The notes: generated by a model from the sequence alone, not told the origin. Positions 42,833-52,346 are shown, counted from the first letter of the stretch. The stretch is DNA of 64,000 bases from Lysinibacillus sphaericus (GCF_002982115.1 NZ_CP019980.1:4348001-4412000); one strand, 5' to 3'. Numbers and translations are program-made.

Positions 42833-43152
42833 CGCAGCTTGCAAACAAGGTTGATGTTTTTCAAGCAATTGCTGACCCGACAAGACGTCATGTACTACAA
42901 CTATTAGCATCAAGCGATAAACCCATTGCACTAATTGCTGACCACTTTACAATTAGTAGAACTGCTGTCGTCAAGCATTTGCACGTTTTAGAACAAGCCG
43001 AGCTAGTATCCGCCCAAAAGAAAGGGCGCGAAAAAATTTACACGTTACACACTGATCGGTTAAAAGAGATTGAAGACTGGTTACAATATTTTGACTTGTT
43101 TTGGAATAATAAATTGGCGCAGTTGCAACATATTATTGATAACGACGAATAG
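42829..43152 (+). CDS. ArsR-family autorepressor
   Basis: ATG at 42829 overlaps the SRPBCC stop (ATGA). KVDVFQAIADPTRRHVLQLLASSDKPIALIADHFTISRTAVVKHLHVLEQAELVSAQKKGREKIYTLH is a SdpR-like ArsR winged helix without metal-binding cysteines. It likely binds the repeat at 42337-42382 and controls its own operon. Confidence 0.9.
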   Translation: MTQLANKVDVFQAIADPTRRHVLQLLASSDKPIALIADHFTISRTAVVKHLHVLEQAELVSAQKKGREKIYTLHTDRLKEIEDWLQYFDLFWNNKLAQLQHIIDNDE

Positions 43153-43182
43153 CGCAAAACTTAAGCCGCTGGGACAAAAGAG

Positions 43183-43224
43183 AAAAGGTGTTAGATTGAT
43201 GGCAGTCAATCTAACACCTTTTTT
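43183..43224 (+). terminator. Palindromic terminator, second copy of hairpin repeat family
   Basis: AAAAGGTGTTAGATTGA and TCAATCTAACACCTTTT are perfect 17-base arms with a TGGCAG loop and trailing TT. It ends the ArsR operon. The rest of 43225-43479 is GC-richer non-coding DNA with short palindromes (CTTCGGCGG-type) and no gene. Confidence 0.8.
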
Positions 43225-43479
43225 GCTGCGCCGTTGTTGTCCGCTTCGGCGGTGCTTTCCGCTCAGCACAGTAAGCCGTAACCCTCGCTAACGCGCAAAA
43301 ATGCCAACGTCTTACGCTGTGTGCGTTCTGAGCAGGAGTCACCCCTTCGCTACCAACAACTAGTGAACCCTTCTAATTTTTTTTATTGCAAAAGCAAGAA
43401 TAGATAAGGTCTCCATATAGCAATACCTTTCCTCTGTTCCTTAAACTTTTTTAGTTAAGTCCCAGCCTCTTACATGTTT

Positions 43480-44259
43480 TTATCTCATATAAAATAATCC
43501 ACCATTCACAATTTCAATTTTAATTTTTGCATCATATTGTTCTTCTAATGCTTTTTTCTCAACCTCATAACACTCCGGCTTTTCCTCTACATCTTCATAA
43601 AAGTAGTCTAAAACACGCTGGTCTCGTTGCCATCTCTTTTTTGCTTGTTCAGCCCATGTATGGTCATCCTGTTGAATAATTGCATCGATTGCTTTATCCA
43701 AGCGTTGAAGTGCACGTTCTGGCTTAATAATATGTTGTACATAAAATGCGTTTTCAGACTGTGTGCTGTCCCAATCGATGCTATTTATTGCTTCATGGAA
43801 ATTATTATTTATCGTTCCTGTCAGTAAGTTAATACCAAAAGAGTACAGCATTTCTTTCGTTCGATCGCAACAATACGACACTTTATAATTTACGCCAAGC
43901 CATGGGGTAAGCAATACTTGCCCTATCTCTGCATCCACTTTTTGAAACATTTGAACAAAGGCTCCAAGCTCTCTTGTTGCTTGAAATATTTGATTGAGCC
44001 TGGGTGAGCCAAAATGGACAACTTCCCCGATTACCTTTCCTGACATTGCATTTTGCTCTGTAATAAAGGTAACTTGTGCAGGGTTAGGTTCGCCATTGGT
44101 TGCTTCTACATATTGCCAGTAAAAAGGGCGGTTCATAATTCTTTTATCCATAGCAATCGTTAATTGTACTGTTAAATAATGCTCATCCTCAAAGATCATA
44201 TCACATTCATTTTCTAAGAAAAATTGTCGTAAATAATTATGAACTTGTTGTGGATACAT
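43480..44259 (-). CDS. yqhG: YqhG family protein
   Basis: ATG at 44259 with AAGGGGAG at 5 bases. The protein (MYPQQVHNYLRQFFLENECDMIFEDEHYLTVQLTIAMDKRIMNRPFYWQYVEATNGEPNPAQVTFIT...) is the YqhG family, conserved in Bacillaceae next to the YqhH helicase. Function is unknown. Here yqhH lies upstream on the same strand. Confidence 0.85.
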   Translation of the reverse strand: MYPQQVHNYLRQFFLENECDMIFEDEHYLTVQLTIAMDKRIMNRPFYWQYVEATNGEPNPAQVTFITEQNAMSGKVIGEVVHFGSPRLNQIFQATRELGAFVQMFQKVDAEIGQVLLTPWLGVNYKVSYCCDRTKEMLYSFGINLLTGTINNNFHEAINSIDWDSTQSENAFYVQHIIKPERALQRLDKAIDAIIQQDDHTWAEQAKKRWQRDQRVLDYFYEDVEEKPECYEVEKKALEEQYDAKIKIEIVNGGLFYMR

Positions 44260-44373
44260 GCCCTCTCCCCTTACAATAATTTCATTCACTTAGGCTTTCA
44301 TTCCCGCCGAAAATGAAGTACATCTTGGACATTCAAACTTCATTAGCAACAATGCACTTCTACCAAAGCAAAT

Positions 44374-45882
44374 TTAGACGGTTTTTTTGAAATTCGTTAA
44401 AATGGCATCTAGGTCGCCAACTACCTTTTCAAACACATCAATTTTTGTATGCAGCAATGCTAAAATATCTATTTCAATCGTATCTTCTACTGCAAGATTA
44501 TAAATATGAACGTCATGTTCTTGACCTAGACGATGCACACGACCTATGCGTTGTTCCAGCTTCATTGGATTCCAAGGCAAATCGTAATTAATTACGTGAT
44601 GGCAAAATTGAAGGTTAATCCCCTCTCCCCCTGCCTCAGTTGCAATCAGCACTTGCGCTTTTTCCTTAAATACGTGTTTCATGTAATCCCGCTTGTTTTT
44701 ATTGAACTTACCATTAAATAAAACACTCGTAATACCGTGTGAGTGTAAATACCACTGCAAGTAAATTTGCGTTGCACGATACTCTGTAAAAATAATGACT
44801 TTATCTTTCGCTTGTTCAATAATCTCAAGCGTTTTTTGGGCCTTCGAGTTGACTTCTAACGCCATAACTTTTGCTAGAATTTCTTCTAACGCTTCACGTT
44901 CAGCACTGTTTTCAAGCATTTTAGATAATGTAAGTGCAGTCGCCTCTTTACTGCTGCACATTTCCTTTTGCAACGTAATTAATGAAAAGGAGGCTGTAGA
45001 TGTTAGCGTACCAAGCAGGTGATACACTTCCATTTCTTCAGGGCTAAAGTGAATTGGCACAATTTGAACACGTCTATTGGTCCACTCAATGCCTGTATCC
45101 TCTCTTCGATTTCTTACCATCACTTGATTGACTAATTCTTTTAAATAGTCATCATGCTGTAAATCGTGCTTGCTTGCAGAAAATGCAGACTGGAACGTTT
45201 CATAATTACCAAGATGACCTGGTTTTAGTAGCGAAATAAGATAATAAAGTTCAAAAACATCATTTTGAATAGGAGTTGCCGTTAGTAATAAGCAAAACTT
45301 CTTCTTTAATCCTTGTACGAAATCGTATATTTGGGTTTTATGATTTTTTAATTTATGCGCCTCGTCAATAATAATCATGTCATAATCTTGCGCATAAATA
45401 AGTTCTTTATGTGGGCTTTTTTTGGCGGTATCCATGCTCATAATAACAATATCGTAACGCTCAATTGGGCAATTTTTTTTATACGCCATTGCGGGAATGT
45501 GGAATTTTTGATTCAATTCTTCTATCCATTGGTTAATCAGAGATGCTGGTGCTAAAATTAAAGCCTTTTTTACAAGCCCTCGTATCAAATATTCCTTTAA
45601 AATAAGACCTGCTTCAATCGTTTTACCAAGTCCCACCTCGTCTGCTAATATCGCTTTCCCATTCATACGTTCAATAACGGTTTGCGCTGCTTCTAATTGA
45701 TGGGCAAGTGGTGTTAGTTTGGGCAAAAATTTAGGTGCTTGTAAACCAGTAAATTCCGGAATTAAATTCATTTTCACAATTTCATAGTTCATTTTGTACA
45801 AAGTCCAACTATGCCATTTTTCAGCATTATTTAGCCTATTTAAAAAGCCTTCTTGCCAATCGGACGACCTCTCCACTATCAT
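44374..45882 (-). CDS. yqhH: YqhH-type SNF2 helicase
   Basis: About 502 residues. Motif I LADEVGLGKTIEAGL, DEAH box IIIDEAHKLKN, LLLTATPIQND (motif III), C-terminal VLIATEAGGEGINLQFCHHVINYDLPWNPMKLEQRIGRVHRLGQEHDV. It is a RapA/YqhH-type SNF2 protein. ATG at 45882 has GAGG at 8 bases; a GTG at 45891 overlaps that site. It is conserved together with yqhG; likely acts on nucleoprotein, target unknown. Confidence 0.9.
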   Translation of the reverse strand: MIVERSSDWQEGFLNRLNNAEKWHSWTLYKMNYEIVKMNLIPEFTGLQAPKFLPKLTPLAHQLEAAQTVIERMNGKAILADEVGLGKTIEAGLILKEYLIRGLVKKALILAPASLINQWIEELNQKFHIPAMAYKKNCPIERYDIVIMSMDTAKKSPHKELIYAQDYDMIIIDEAHKLKNHKTQIYDFVQGLKKKFCLLLTATPIQNDVFELYYLISLLKPGHLGNYETFQSAFSASKHDLQHDDYLKELVNQVMVRNRREDTGIEWTNRRVQIVPIHFSPEEMEVYHLLGTLTSTASFSLITLQKEMCSSKEATALTLSKMLENSAEREALEEILAKVMALEVNSKAQKTLEIIEQAKDKVIIFTEYRATQIYLQWYLHSHGITSVLFNGKFNKNKRDYMKHVFKEKAQVLIATEAGGEGINLQFCHHVINYDLPWNPMKLEQRIGRVHRLGQEHDVHIYNLAVEDTIEIDILALLHTKIDVFEKVVGDLDAILTNFKKTV

Positions 45883-46210
45883 GATCATCACCTCATGCTA
45901 TTATTTCTAAATTAGGTTGTCCAAAAAAGAAAAAGCTATGACCATTATTTATAGGAATATCTCAGTAAGTAAGACAATCTTTTAATCGAATAAAACCAAC
46001 CCTATTTTCTAGTCTTCGTAAAAAATACATATTTCCTTTGATTTTTAGTTCTATTTTTAAATTTTTCAAAATAAATTTACATTTATAGGATTATTTAATA
46101 TTCTTTAGTAGAAATAAGCACACAACTTTTCACTAGATTTTAGTAATTGCTTTGAAAGACGGAAATTTTTGCTAGAATAACAAAAATACAAATGTTGAGG
46201 AGAGGGTTCC

Positions 46211-46882
46211 ATGTCAACTAATAGTCTTTATCAAAAAAATTATTTTAATCGTTTAGGTGAATTCGCTAACCTTTCACCTGAATCGTTTCATGCCTTTGTT
46301 AAATTCGATACACTCGCTTTAAAGGAAGGGAAATTATCAGCTAAATTAAAAGAGTTAATCGCCATTGCTGTGGCTCATACGACAGGTTGTCCCTATTGCA
46401 TTGAATTGCATATTACACAGGCTAAACAAAAAAATGCTTCAAAAGAAGAGGCTAGTGAAGCTATTATGATTGCTACCGCACTCAAGGCGGGTTCTGCTCT
46501 AGCCCACGGGGTCAATGCCTTAAACGCCTATGATGGCAATACGGATGAGGAACTATATAAAGAACAGTATTTTTTACGAATTAAAGAATTTTCTACTCTA
46601 CATTCTAGCGCCTTTAACGCTTTTATTGACTTTGATACAAAAACAATGAAGGACGGGCTATTAACAGGATATGAAAAAGAACTCATTGCTATTGCTGTTG
46701 CCCATACTACAGGCTGCCCTTATTGCATTTCTCTACATGTCCAAGCAGCAAAAAAATTAGGCGTTTCCAAAGAGGAAATTGCTGAGTCTATTATGGTTGC
46801 TACTGCATTAAAGGCGGGTTCTGCTTTAGCCCATGGTGTCAATGCCTTAAACGCCTACGATCAAGTAGCCCTTCTTACGTAA
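46211..46882 (+). CDS. Two-domain carboxymuconolactone decarboxylase (AhpD-like) protein
   Basis: 223 residues made of two near-identical CMD domains: each has LIAIAVAHTTGCPYC-(I)xLH and an ATALKAGSALAHGVNALNAYD end. Each keeps the CxxC...H active site of AhpD-type peroxide-reducing proteins. Typical CMD proteins have one domain per chain. GGAG lies 10 bases before the ATG. The 328 bases before it hold no gene. Confidence 0.9.
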   Translation: MSTNSLYQKNYFNRLGEFANLSPESFHAFVKFDTLALKEGKLSAKLKELIAIAVAHTTGCPYCIELHITQAKQKNASKEEASEAIMIATALKAGSALAHGVNALNAYDGNTDEELYKEQYFLRIKEFSTLHSSAFNAFIDFDTKTMKDGLLTGYEKELIAIAVAHTTGCPYCISLHVQAAKKLGVSKEEIAESIMVATALKAGSALAHGVNALNAYDQVALLT

Positions 46883-46910
46883 AATATTTAGACTGTTTGT
46901 TAAAAGAGCA

Positions 46911-46950
46911 AGAGTGTTAGATTGACCGCAATCAATCTAACACTTTTTTT
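46911..46950 (+). terminator. Palindromic terminator, third copy of hairpin repeat family
   Basis: AGTGTTAGATTGA and TCAATCTAACACT with a CCGCAA loop, then TTTTTT. Same family as 33842 and 43183. Confidence 0.8.
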
Positions 46951-47058
46951 GCGGTAATCGTTATTATTCGCTAAGGTAACTCGCTTATAAATTCAATGTT
47001 TTTTATTAAATGTACGCTTTAAATACTTTTTGTTACACTATTGGAAAAAGAGGTTACT

Positions 47059-47640
47059 ATGAAAAGAAAAAAAATCTTTATTCTACATGAAATTTACGGT
47101 GTAAATGATTTTATAAAAGATCAAGGACAAACATATAGTGATTCAAATACAAACGTAGAATGTATTTCTCTGTATTCCAACGGCAAAGTATTTTCATATA
47201 GTCAGGAAAAGGAAGCTTATCAATATTTCACGCAAGAAATCGGCTTTGATCGCCCACTTGAACGACTAACACTTCTTCTATTGGAAGCAAAAGTACAATA
47301 TGATGAAGTGGTTTTAATCGGATTTAGCGTCGGTGCAACATTGGCATGGAGACTCTCTAACTTACCAATTCATCGTATTATTTGTATTTATGGCTCAAGA
47401 ATACGTCAATACTTAGACGTCCATCCTACATGTCCAACATTGGTCATTTTACCTAGTCATGAAAAAAGCTTTGATGTGAATGAATTGAAAAAGGCAATAG
47501 AGCGATTGCCGTTTGTACAAACTGCTCAATTAAGTGGGAAGCATGGTTTTATGGACTACAACAATTCAAACTATTGCGACAATAGTTATTTACAGGCGCA
47601 ATCTGTCATTCATTATTTTTTACATAAGGAACAGCTATAA
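47059..47640 (+). CDS. Dienelactone-hydrolase-like alpha/beta hydrolase
   Basis: ATG at 47059 with GAGG at 5 bases. IFILHEIYGVNDFIKDQG near the start, nucleophile VVLIGFSVGATLAW (G-x-S-x-G), and late GKHGFMDY giving the His; the Asp is not obvious. It resembles the dienelactone hydrolase family but the nucleophile is Ser rather than Cys. Next to the LytTR/ABC set; role unknown. Confidence 0.78.
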   Translation: MKRKKIFILHEIYGVNDFIKDQGQTYSDSNTNVECISLYSNGKVFSYSQEKEAYQYFTQEIGFDRPLERLTLLLLEAKVQYDEVVLIGFSVGATLAWRLSNLPIHRIICIYGSRIRQYLDVHPTCPTLVILPSHEKSFDVNELKKAIERLPFVQTAQLSGKHGFMDYNNSNYCDNSYLQAQSVIHYFLHKEQL

Positions 47641-47652
47641 GGAGTGCTTAGC

Positions 47653-48609
47653 ATGAACCAAAATAAATATATTGAAATCGAACCTTATATTGAATCAGGA
47701 AATATTATTTATCCAAGCTTTCAATTTCCACTGCAACCAGACTGTATTATTGGCATTTATACTGACGTTGCTAAAATAAAGCCATTAATGGAATGGTTTT
47801 TAAAACAACCTAATTGTTATACTTGTTTGCGAGAAAGTGCTTTATATGAGCGCCTGACAGTGATGGAGTATATTCAATTTTGTTTGAAGCTTTATACAAT
47901 TCCCTTGCACAATAAAGACGAAATTTTAAAGCTTTTAACACTTACCGAACACAAAAACAAAAAAATCAATAAACTTCAAAACGGTGAAAAGCAACGTTTA
48001 AAACTGCTTCATACATATCTTAATTCAGCACAAATTCAAGTAATCGAGGAACCATTTCAAAATCTAGATGAATTTTCAAAGCATAGCGTACAACAATTAC
48101 TTACCGCTCTACAAAAAAAAGAAAAAACCATTATTTTACTTTCAAATAATTTGGAAGACTTGATTATTTCGAGTGGGGAAATATATAGATTAGATGCATT
48201 AGGTTTACATGCACTGGATGTAGAAGAGGATGAAATTGAAACAGTTTCCACACCAATCGACAATGCACCTATCCGCTTTGATAAAATCCCAACAAAGAAA
48301 AATGACAAAATCATTTTATTTAACCCACCAGAAATAGATTATATTGAAAGTGTGGAAGGCGTTGTAAGCGTATATGTTGCAAATGAAGCCTATCCTTGCA
48401 CACTATCTCTTAATGACTTAGAACAGAAATTGACACCATTCGGCTTTTTTAGAAGTCATCGTTCTTATATCGTTAACCTCCAAAAGGTGCGTGAAATCAT
48501 TACTTGGACCCGCAATAGCTACAGTCTTGCGTTAAATAGCAATGAAAAAACGGTTGTCCCTTTGTCGAAAAATAAACTTGCGGATTTAAAAGAAATACTC
48601 GGAATATAG
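47653..48609 (+). CDS. Pseudo-ABC ATPase fused to LytTR DNA-binding domain
   Basis: ATG at 47653 has AAGGAG at 8 bases. Residues 1-190 follow an ABC ATPase: ERLTVMEYIQFCLKLY (Q-loop region), KINKLQNGEKQRLKLL (LSGGQ-like) and IQVIEEPFQNLDEF (Walker B). But the Walker A place reads IGIYTDVAKIKPL with no GxxGxGKS/T, and the H-loop is SNN, so it cannot hydrolyse ATP normally. Residues about 215-318 are a LytTR domain (DYIESVEGVVSVYVAN...FFRSHRSYIVNLQKVREIITWTRNSYSLALN). It likely regulates the ABC exporter 145 bases downstream. Confidence 0.82.
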   Translation: MNQNKYIEIEPYIESGNIIYPSFQFPLQPDCIIGIYTDVAKIKPLMEWFLKQPNCYTCLRESALYERLTVMEYIQFCLKLYTIPLHNKDEILKLLTLTEHKNKKINKLQNGEKQRLKLLHTYLNSAQIQVIEEPFQNLDEFSKHSVQQLLTALQKKEKTIILLSNNLEDLIISSGEIYRLDALGLHALDVEEDEIETVSTPIDNAPIRFDKIPTKKNDKIILFNPPEIDYIESVEGVVSVYVANEAYPCTLSLNDLEQKLTPFGFFRSHRSYIVNLQKVREIITWTRNSYSLALNSNEKTVVPLSKNKLADLKEILGI

Positions 48610-48753
48610 TAGATTTCCCAGGAAATAAACGACTCCTGTCAGCTTAATATTTCTCCCTTGAAGGTCATTTTTCCGCCTTTCACCTGTAATTTAATGTCTA
48701 CTTCTCCATCACACTGTAAAGTTAGGTTAACAACAACCACAGGAGGTTTACAC

Positions 48754-49602
48754 ATGGAGACAGTTATTGATGTACAACATTTAAATAAGGTGTTTAATAG
48801 GGAAACTGCGTTACAGGATGTTTCTTTCACGATTAAAAAGGGTGAAATATTCGGTTTTCTTGGCCCAAGTGGCTCGGGCAAAACGACGACTATTAAAATT
48901 TTAACTGCACAAACAGAAAAAACTGCAGGTGACGTTTCATTATTTAATCGCCCTGTTAGTGAAATGAAGAGCAGTCAAAATCGTCAACGCTTTGGCATTT
49001 TAACTGATAATAGTGGACTGTATACGCGACTTTCAATCGAGGAGAATTTATTACTCTATAGTAGTTTATATCAATTGCCAACTTCAGCAGTAAAAGATGC
49101 ATTAGATTTTGTGAACCTTTATGCAGAACGTAAAAAGAAAATAAGTCAACTTTCTAAAGGGATGATACAGCGTGTGACATTAGCTCGTGCTATTATGCAC
49201 AAGCCTGAATTATTATTTTTAGATGAGCCAACTTCAGCACTTGACCCTGTTAATACGCAACATATTTACAATGGTTTACGCAAGCTAAATGAGCTCGGGA
49301 CAACAATCTTTTTAACAACACATGATATGAGTGAAGCAGAAATACTTTGTGATCGAGTTGCCTTTTTACATCAAGGTAAAATACGTGCGATTGGTTCACC
49401 AAAGCAATTAAAAAAAGAATTTGGAGATGAAACCATTACGGTCGAATTAACAAATGGTCACTACGAAACGATTCAAAATGGCGAACAGGATGCACAAAAA
49501 CTATATGATTGGATGCAATCGAATGCAGTTGCACGTCTATACACAAACGAGCCAACTTTAGGAGATATTTTTATGCAAATAACAGGGAGTGATTTAATAT
49601 GA
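48754..49602 (+). CDS. ABC transporter ATP-binding protein
   Basis: ATG at 48754 with GGAGG at 7 bases. Walker A GPSGSGKTT, signature LSKGMIQRVTLARAI, Walker B LLFLDEPTSALD and H-loop THD are intact. The C-terminal 70 residues resemble the DUF4162 tail of drug/lantibiotic exporters. It overlaps the permease gene by 4 bases. Confidence 0.93.
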   Translation: METVIDVQHLNKVFNRETALQDVSFTIKKGEIFGFLGPSGSGKTTTIKILTAQTEKTAGDVSLFNRPVSEMKSSQNRQRFGILTDNSGLYTRLSIEENLLLYSSLYQLPTSAVKDALDFVNLYAERKKKISQLSKGMIQRVTLARAIMHKPELLFLDEPTSALDPVNTQHIYNGLRKLNELGTTIFLTTHDMSEAEILCDRVAFLHQGKIRAIGSPKQLKKEFGDETITVELTNGHYETIQNGEQDAQKLYDWMQSNAVARLYTNEPTLGDIFMQITGSDLI

Positions 49603-50300
49603 ACATGTCATTTACACGTATTCAAGCAATTTTTATGAAAGACTACAAGGAATTCTCACGAAATTATGCAGTATCTGTTATGGTTTTTTTACCCCTTATA
49701 TTAGCGTTTGCTTACAACAAGATTGGCACGAGCAGTATTGATGCATACTTTTTACCAATCAACTTAGTATTCGCAGTTGTAACTGCCTATGTACAATGTT
49801 GTTTAATAGCTGAAGAAAAAGAAAAAAATACGCTTCGAAATTTAATGCTATCCCCTGCTTCACTGGCAGATATTTTAATAGGAAAAAGCTTGTTCGTCTT
49901 TATAGTTACCATTGTTGTAGTTAGTTTGGCCATTTTCCTTGTTGGTTATGAGCCTGCCAATCTTTTAATCCTAGCAATTGCCCTATTGCTCTCTACCGTA
50001 TTCTATATTGCTTTAGGAACATTATGTGGATTATTTGCCAAAACGATTATGGAAGCATCCATCATCGTGATGCCCGTGATGTTTATTTTCTCCTTCGGAC
50101 CGTTTGCCCTATCACTGGCTTCTGCCTACCCAATCTTAGAATTGGCGAAATGGCTACCAAGCTCACAGCTAGTGCTATTAGCAGAAGCTTTAGAAGGTCC
50201 CTACACAATGATGGATTGTATTATTCCAATCGTTACGATTACCGTTTGGTCGTTGTTAACATGGGGAATCACAGGATTTATTTATAAAAAATTAAATTAG
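49599..50300 (+). CDS. ABC-2 type permease
   Basis: 233 residues with six membrane helices: FMKDYKEFSRNYAVSVMVFLPLILAF, then EEKEKNTLRNLMLSPASLADILIGKSLFVFIVTIVVVSL, the hallmark EKExxTLxxLMxSP loop of ABC-2 exporters. It forms an exporter with the upstream ATPase; substrate unknown (peptide or drug). Confidence 0.9.
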   Translation: MNMSFTRIQAIFMKDYKEFSRNYAVSVMVFLPLILAFAYNKIGTSSIDAYFLPINLVFAVVTAYVQCCLIAEEKEKNTLRNLMLSPASLADILIGKSLFVFIVTIVVVSLAIFLVGYEPANLLILAIALLLSTVFYIALGTLCGLFAKTIMEASIIVMPVMFIFSFGPFALSLASAYPILELAKWLPSSQLVLLAEALEGPYTMMDCIIPIVTITVWSLLTWGITGFIYKKLN

Positions 50301-50346
50301 GTGCCAGGCACTCAAACAATTTAAGTGCCAGGCACCCAAACAATTT
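50301..50346 (+). repeat. Two copies of the GTGCCAGGCACTCAAACAATTT repeat
   Basis: GTGCCAGGCACTCAAACAAT (50301) and GTGCCAGGCACCCAAACAAT (50325) start directly after the permease stop. The leading GTGCC-AG-GGCAC-type core is itself palindromic. Confidence 0.85.
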
Positions 50347-50353
50347 CACTTAC

Positions 50354-51508
50354 TTAAAGTAATTGATGTTCAAGTTGTTCGATTTCTTGTAATGTATCTG
50401 CATACCAAATACCAATAAATCGCGATGCTACTTTATTTTCAAAATAATCCCCATCATAAAAGGATAGTGGCACTAGAACACCTTGTTTAATACATTGCTC
50501 GATCGTTTGAAAAAATGATGCATTCTCCTCTACACCTTTTGATGCGTAGGAAGCAAATTTATTAACCGGTTTGCCTAACGCTTCATGAAACATAAGCATA
50601 GATGTCGAGCCGTTTTGACGGAAATTTAAATCAATCGCTTGCACATCTCCTGCTTCTGTTACGATTAAATCAAATCCCGCAACACCCACAAAGCCTTCTG
50701 CTACACCACGCTCCATTATATGGCGTCCTACTTCAATCACTTTTTCTGGTACTTTCTCTACAATAACATTTCCTTCATAAATGCCATTGTCATCTGTCAT
50801 TTGTTTAGAAGCACCCAAATATTGTATACCAAGCGCTTCTGAATAGACGAACTGGCAACTATAATTATCCTTTGCTTGCAATAACTCTTCAATAATAATA
50901 CTTTCTGTCCCATTCATTCGGAATTGACGTAAACCTTCTGTGAGCTCATCCTGATTCTGGCAAATAATAACACCGTATCCACCAGAAGTGGGCGAATCAT
51001 CTCCAGGCTTGAGTACAACAGGTGGCTTCCAATTTTTCATTGCATCCGATAATTTATACAGCTCAATGTTTAATCGGCTTGGCACGTATTTACTGTCAAT
51101 TAAATGATCAATGTAAGCTTTCGTATTAAGCTCATTAAATTTCGCTGCATCCATCCAATAACAATTTCGATTCATATCTTCTGCGTCATGTAAATACTGA
51201 CAAACAATCGTTTTTCCTTCCGCACACCATGCATCCAATTGTGCTAAATATTCTTCTTGCGTTTCATACGTATACGGTTGCTCTATCCAAGCTAAACCAG
51301 CTACTTCGTGTAGCTTTTTAGCTTTTGCTGTTTGTGTTGCACGGTGCACTAAAACAGGAATATCTGCAATAGCTACTTCCCTTGAGGTTAATGCATCTAG
51401 TTTATGACAATCATCCATCATCCATGGATTATCGCTATATGGTGTACGAGGTGTATAAACAGCATTGTCACCATATATTTGTCGCAATGTTAATTTTGGC
51501 TTCAACAT
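50354..51508 (-). CDS. ATP-grasp ligase of unknown substrate
   Basis: 384 residues. The ATP-grasp fold is seen in PVVLKPGDDSPTSGGYGVIICQNQDEL (phosphate loop), IIIEELLQAKDNYSCQFVYS and GFDLIVTEAGDVQAIDLNFRQNGSTSMLMF (Mg-binding D/N at IDLNFR). The N-terminal 120 residues are unlike carbamoyl-phosphate or biotin carboxylases. It stands alone; an amino-acid ligase or tail-adding enzyme is possible, unproven. Confidence 0.82.
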   Translation of the reverse strand: MLKPKLTLRQIYGDNAVYTPRTPYSDNPWMMDDCHKLDALTSREVAIADIPVLVHRATQTAKAKKLHEVAGLAWIEQPYTYETQEEYLAQLDAWCAEGKTIVCQYLHDAEDMNRNCYWMDAAKFNELNTKAYIDHLIDSKYVPSRLNIELYKLSDAMKNWKPPVVLKPGDDSPTSGGYGVIICQNQDELTEGLRQFRMNGTESIIIEELLQAKDNYSCQFVYSEALGIQYLGASKQMTDDNGIYEGNVIVEKVPEKVIEVGRHIMERGVAEGFVGVAGFDLIVTEAGDVQAIDLNFRQNGSTSMLMFHEALGKPVNKFASYASKGVEENASFFQTIEQCIKQGVLVPLSFYDGDYFENKVASRFIGIWYADTLQEIEQLEHQLL

Positions 51509-51665
51509 ACTAGTCCCCCACTTTTCAAAAATAGATTTTAAATAATCTACCCTTGAATAACTAAAACCACACTTTTTTTGACAAAAACTAGATTATTAGA
51601 CTACTAATCATCCATTTTTTTACTGATTTTCAATAAGTAAGAGGAAGAGTTAATGTATTTTGAAG

Positions 51666-52247
51666 TTACTCCATTTCTAACAATATTTCTAAGTGTGCCT
51701 TTACTTTTGGCCATTCTTGTAATGTAATACTATACATCACTGTGTGCCGCGTTGAGCCATCTTTACGAATCATATGATTGCGTAGAACCCCCTCTTTTGT
51801 AGCTCCTATACGTTCGATTGCCTTTTGTGAACGTAAATTGTCATGATCTGTTTTAATTTGAACTCGTTGTAGACCAAGTACTTCAAAACAATAGGTAAGT
51901 AATAAATATTTACAATTCGTATTGACCGCAGTACGCCAAAATGAAGGAGTAAGCCAAGTAGTCCCTATTTCTAACCGTTGATGCTTGCTATCTATATCCA
52001 TAAAACGAGTTGAGCCGATAATTTGTCCTGATAACTTATCCACAATGACAAATGGATACTCCTTCATGAGGCTTTTGTTAGACAATGCATTTTCCACAAA
52101 GTTATGCACATCACTTTCATCCTCAATCGTTGTGGACATATACGACCAAATCTCTGGATAACTGCCTGCAGCCAATAGCGCTGGACTATCCCCTCTCACT
52201 AAAGGTCTTAATAATACAACGTTATTTTCTACCATGTTAAATTTCAT
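51666..52247 (-). CDS. GNAT acetyltransferase
   Basis: 193 residues: NNVVLLRPLVRGDSPALLAAG, FVIVDKLSGQIIGSTRFMDIDSKHQRLEIGTTWLTPSFWRTAVNTNCKYLLLTYCFEVLGLQRVQIKTDHDNLRSQKAIERIGATKEGVLRNHMI is RimJ/RimL-type. The acetyl-CoA loop RTAVNTN is atypical. AGGAG lies about 8 bases before the ATG. Divergent from the MocR gene. Confidence 0.85.
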   Translation of the reverse strand: MKFNMVENNVVLLRPLVRGDSPALLAAGSYPEIWSYMSTTIEDESDVHNFVENALSNKSLMKEYPFVIVDKLSGQIIGSTRFMDIDSKHQRLEIGTTWLTPSFWRTAVNTNCKYLLLTYCFEVLGLQRVQIKTDHDNLRSQKAIERIGATKEGVLRNHMIRKDGSTRHTVMYSITLQEWPKVKAHLEILLEME

Positions 52248-52346
52248 TGTCCTTCACTCCTTTTTTCATTATTAAACAGGATTTTTGATATGATGAATAT
52301 AACCAATTTTCAAAATTCCAACCATACCAAGGAGCTGTGAAATGAA

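Noticed and set aside
48639..48881. 80-codon minus-strand frame over the ABC promoter and Walker A region
   Set aside because: It is antisense to the ABC ATPase start and has no start signal.
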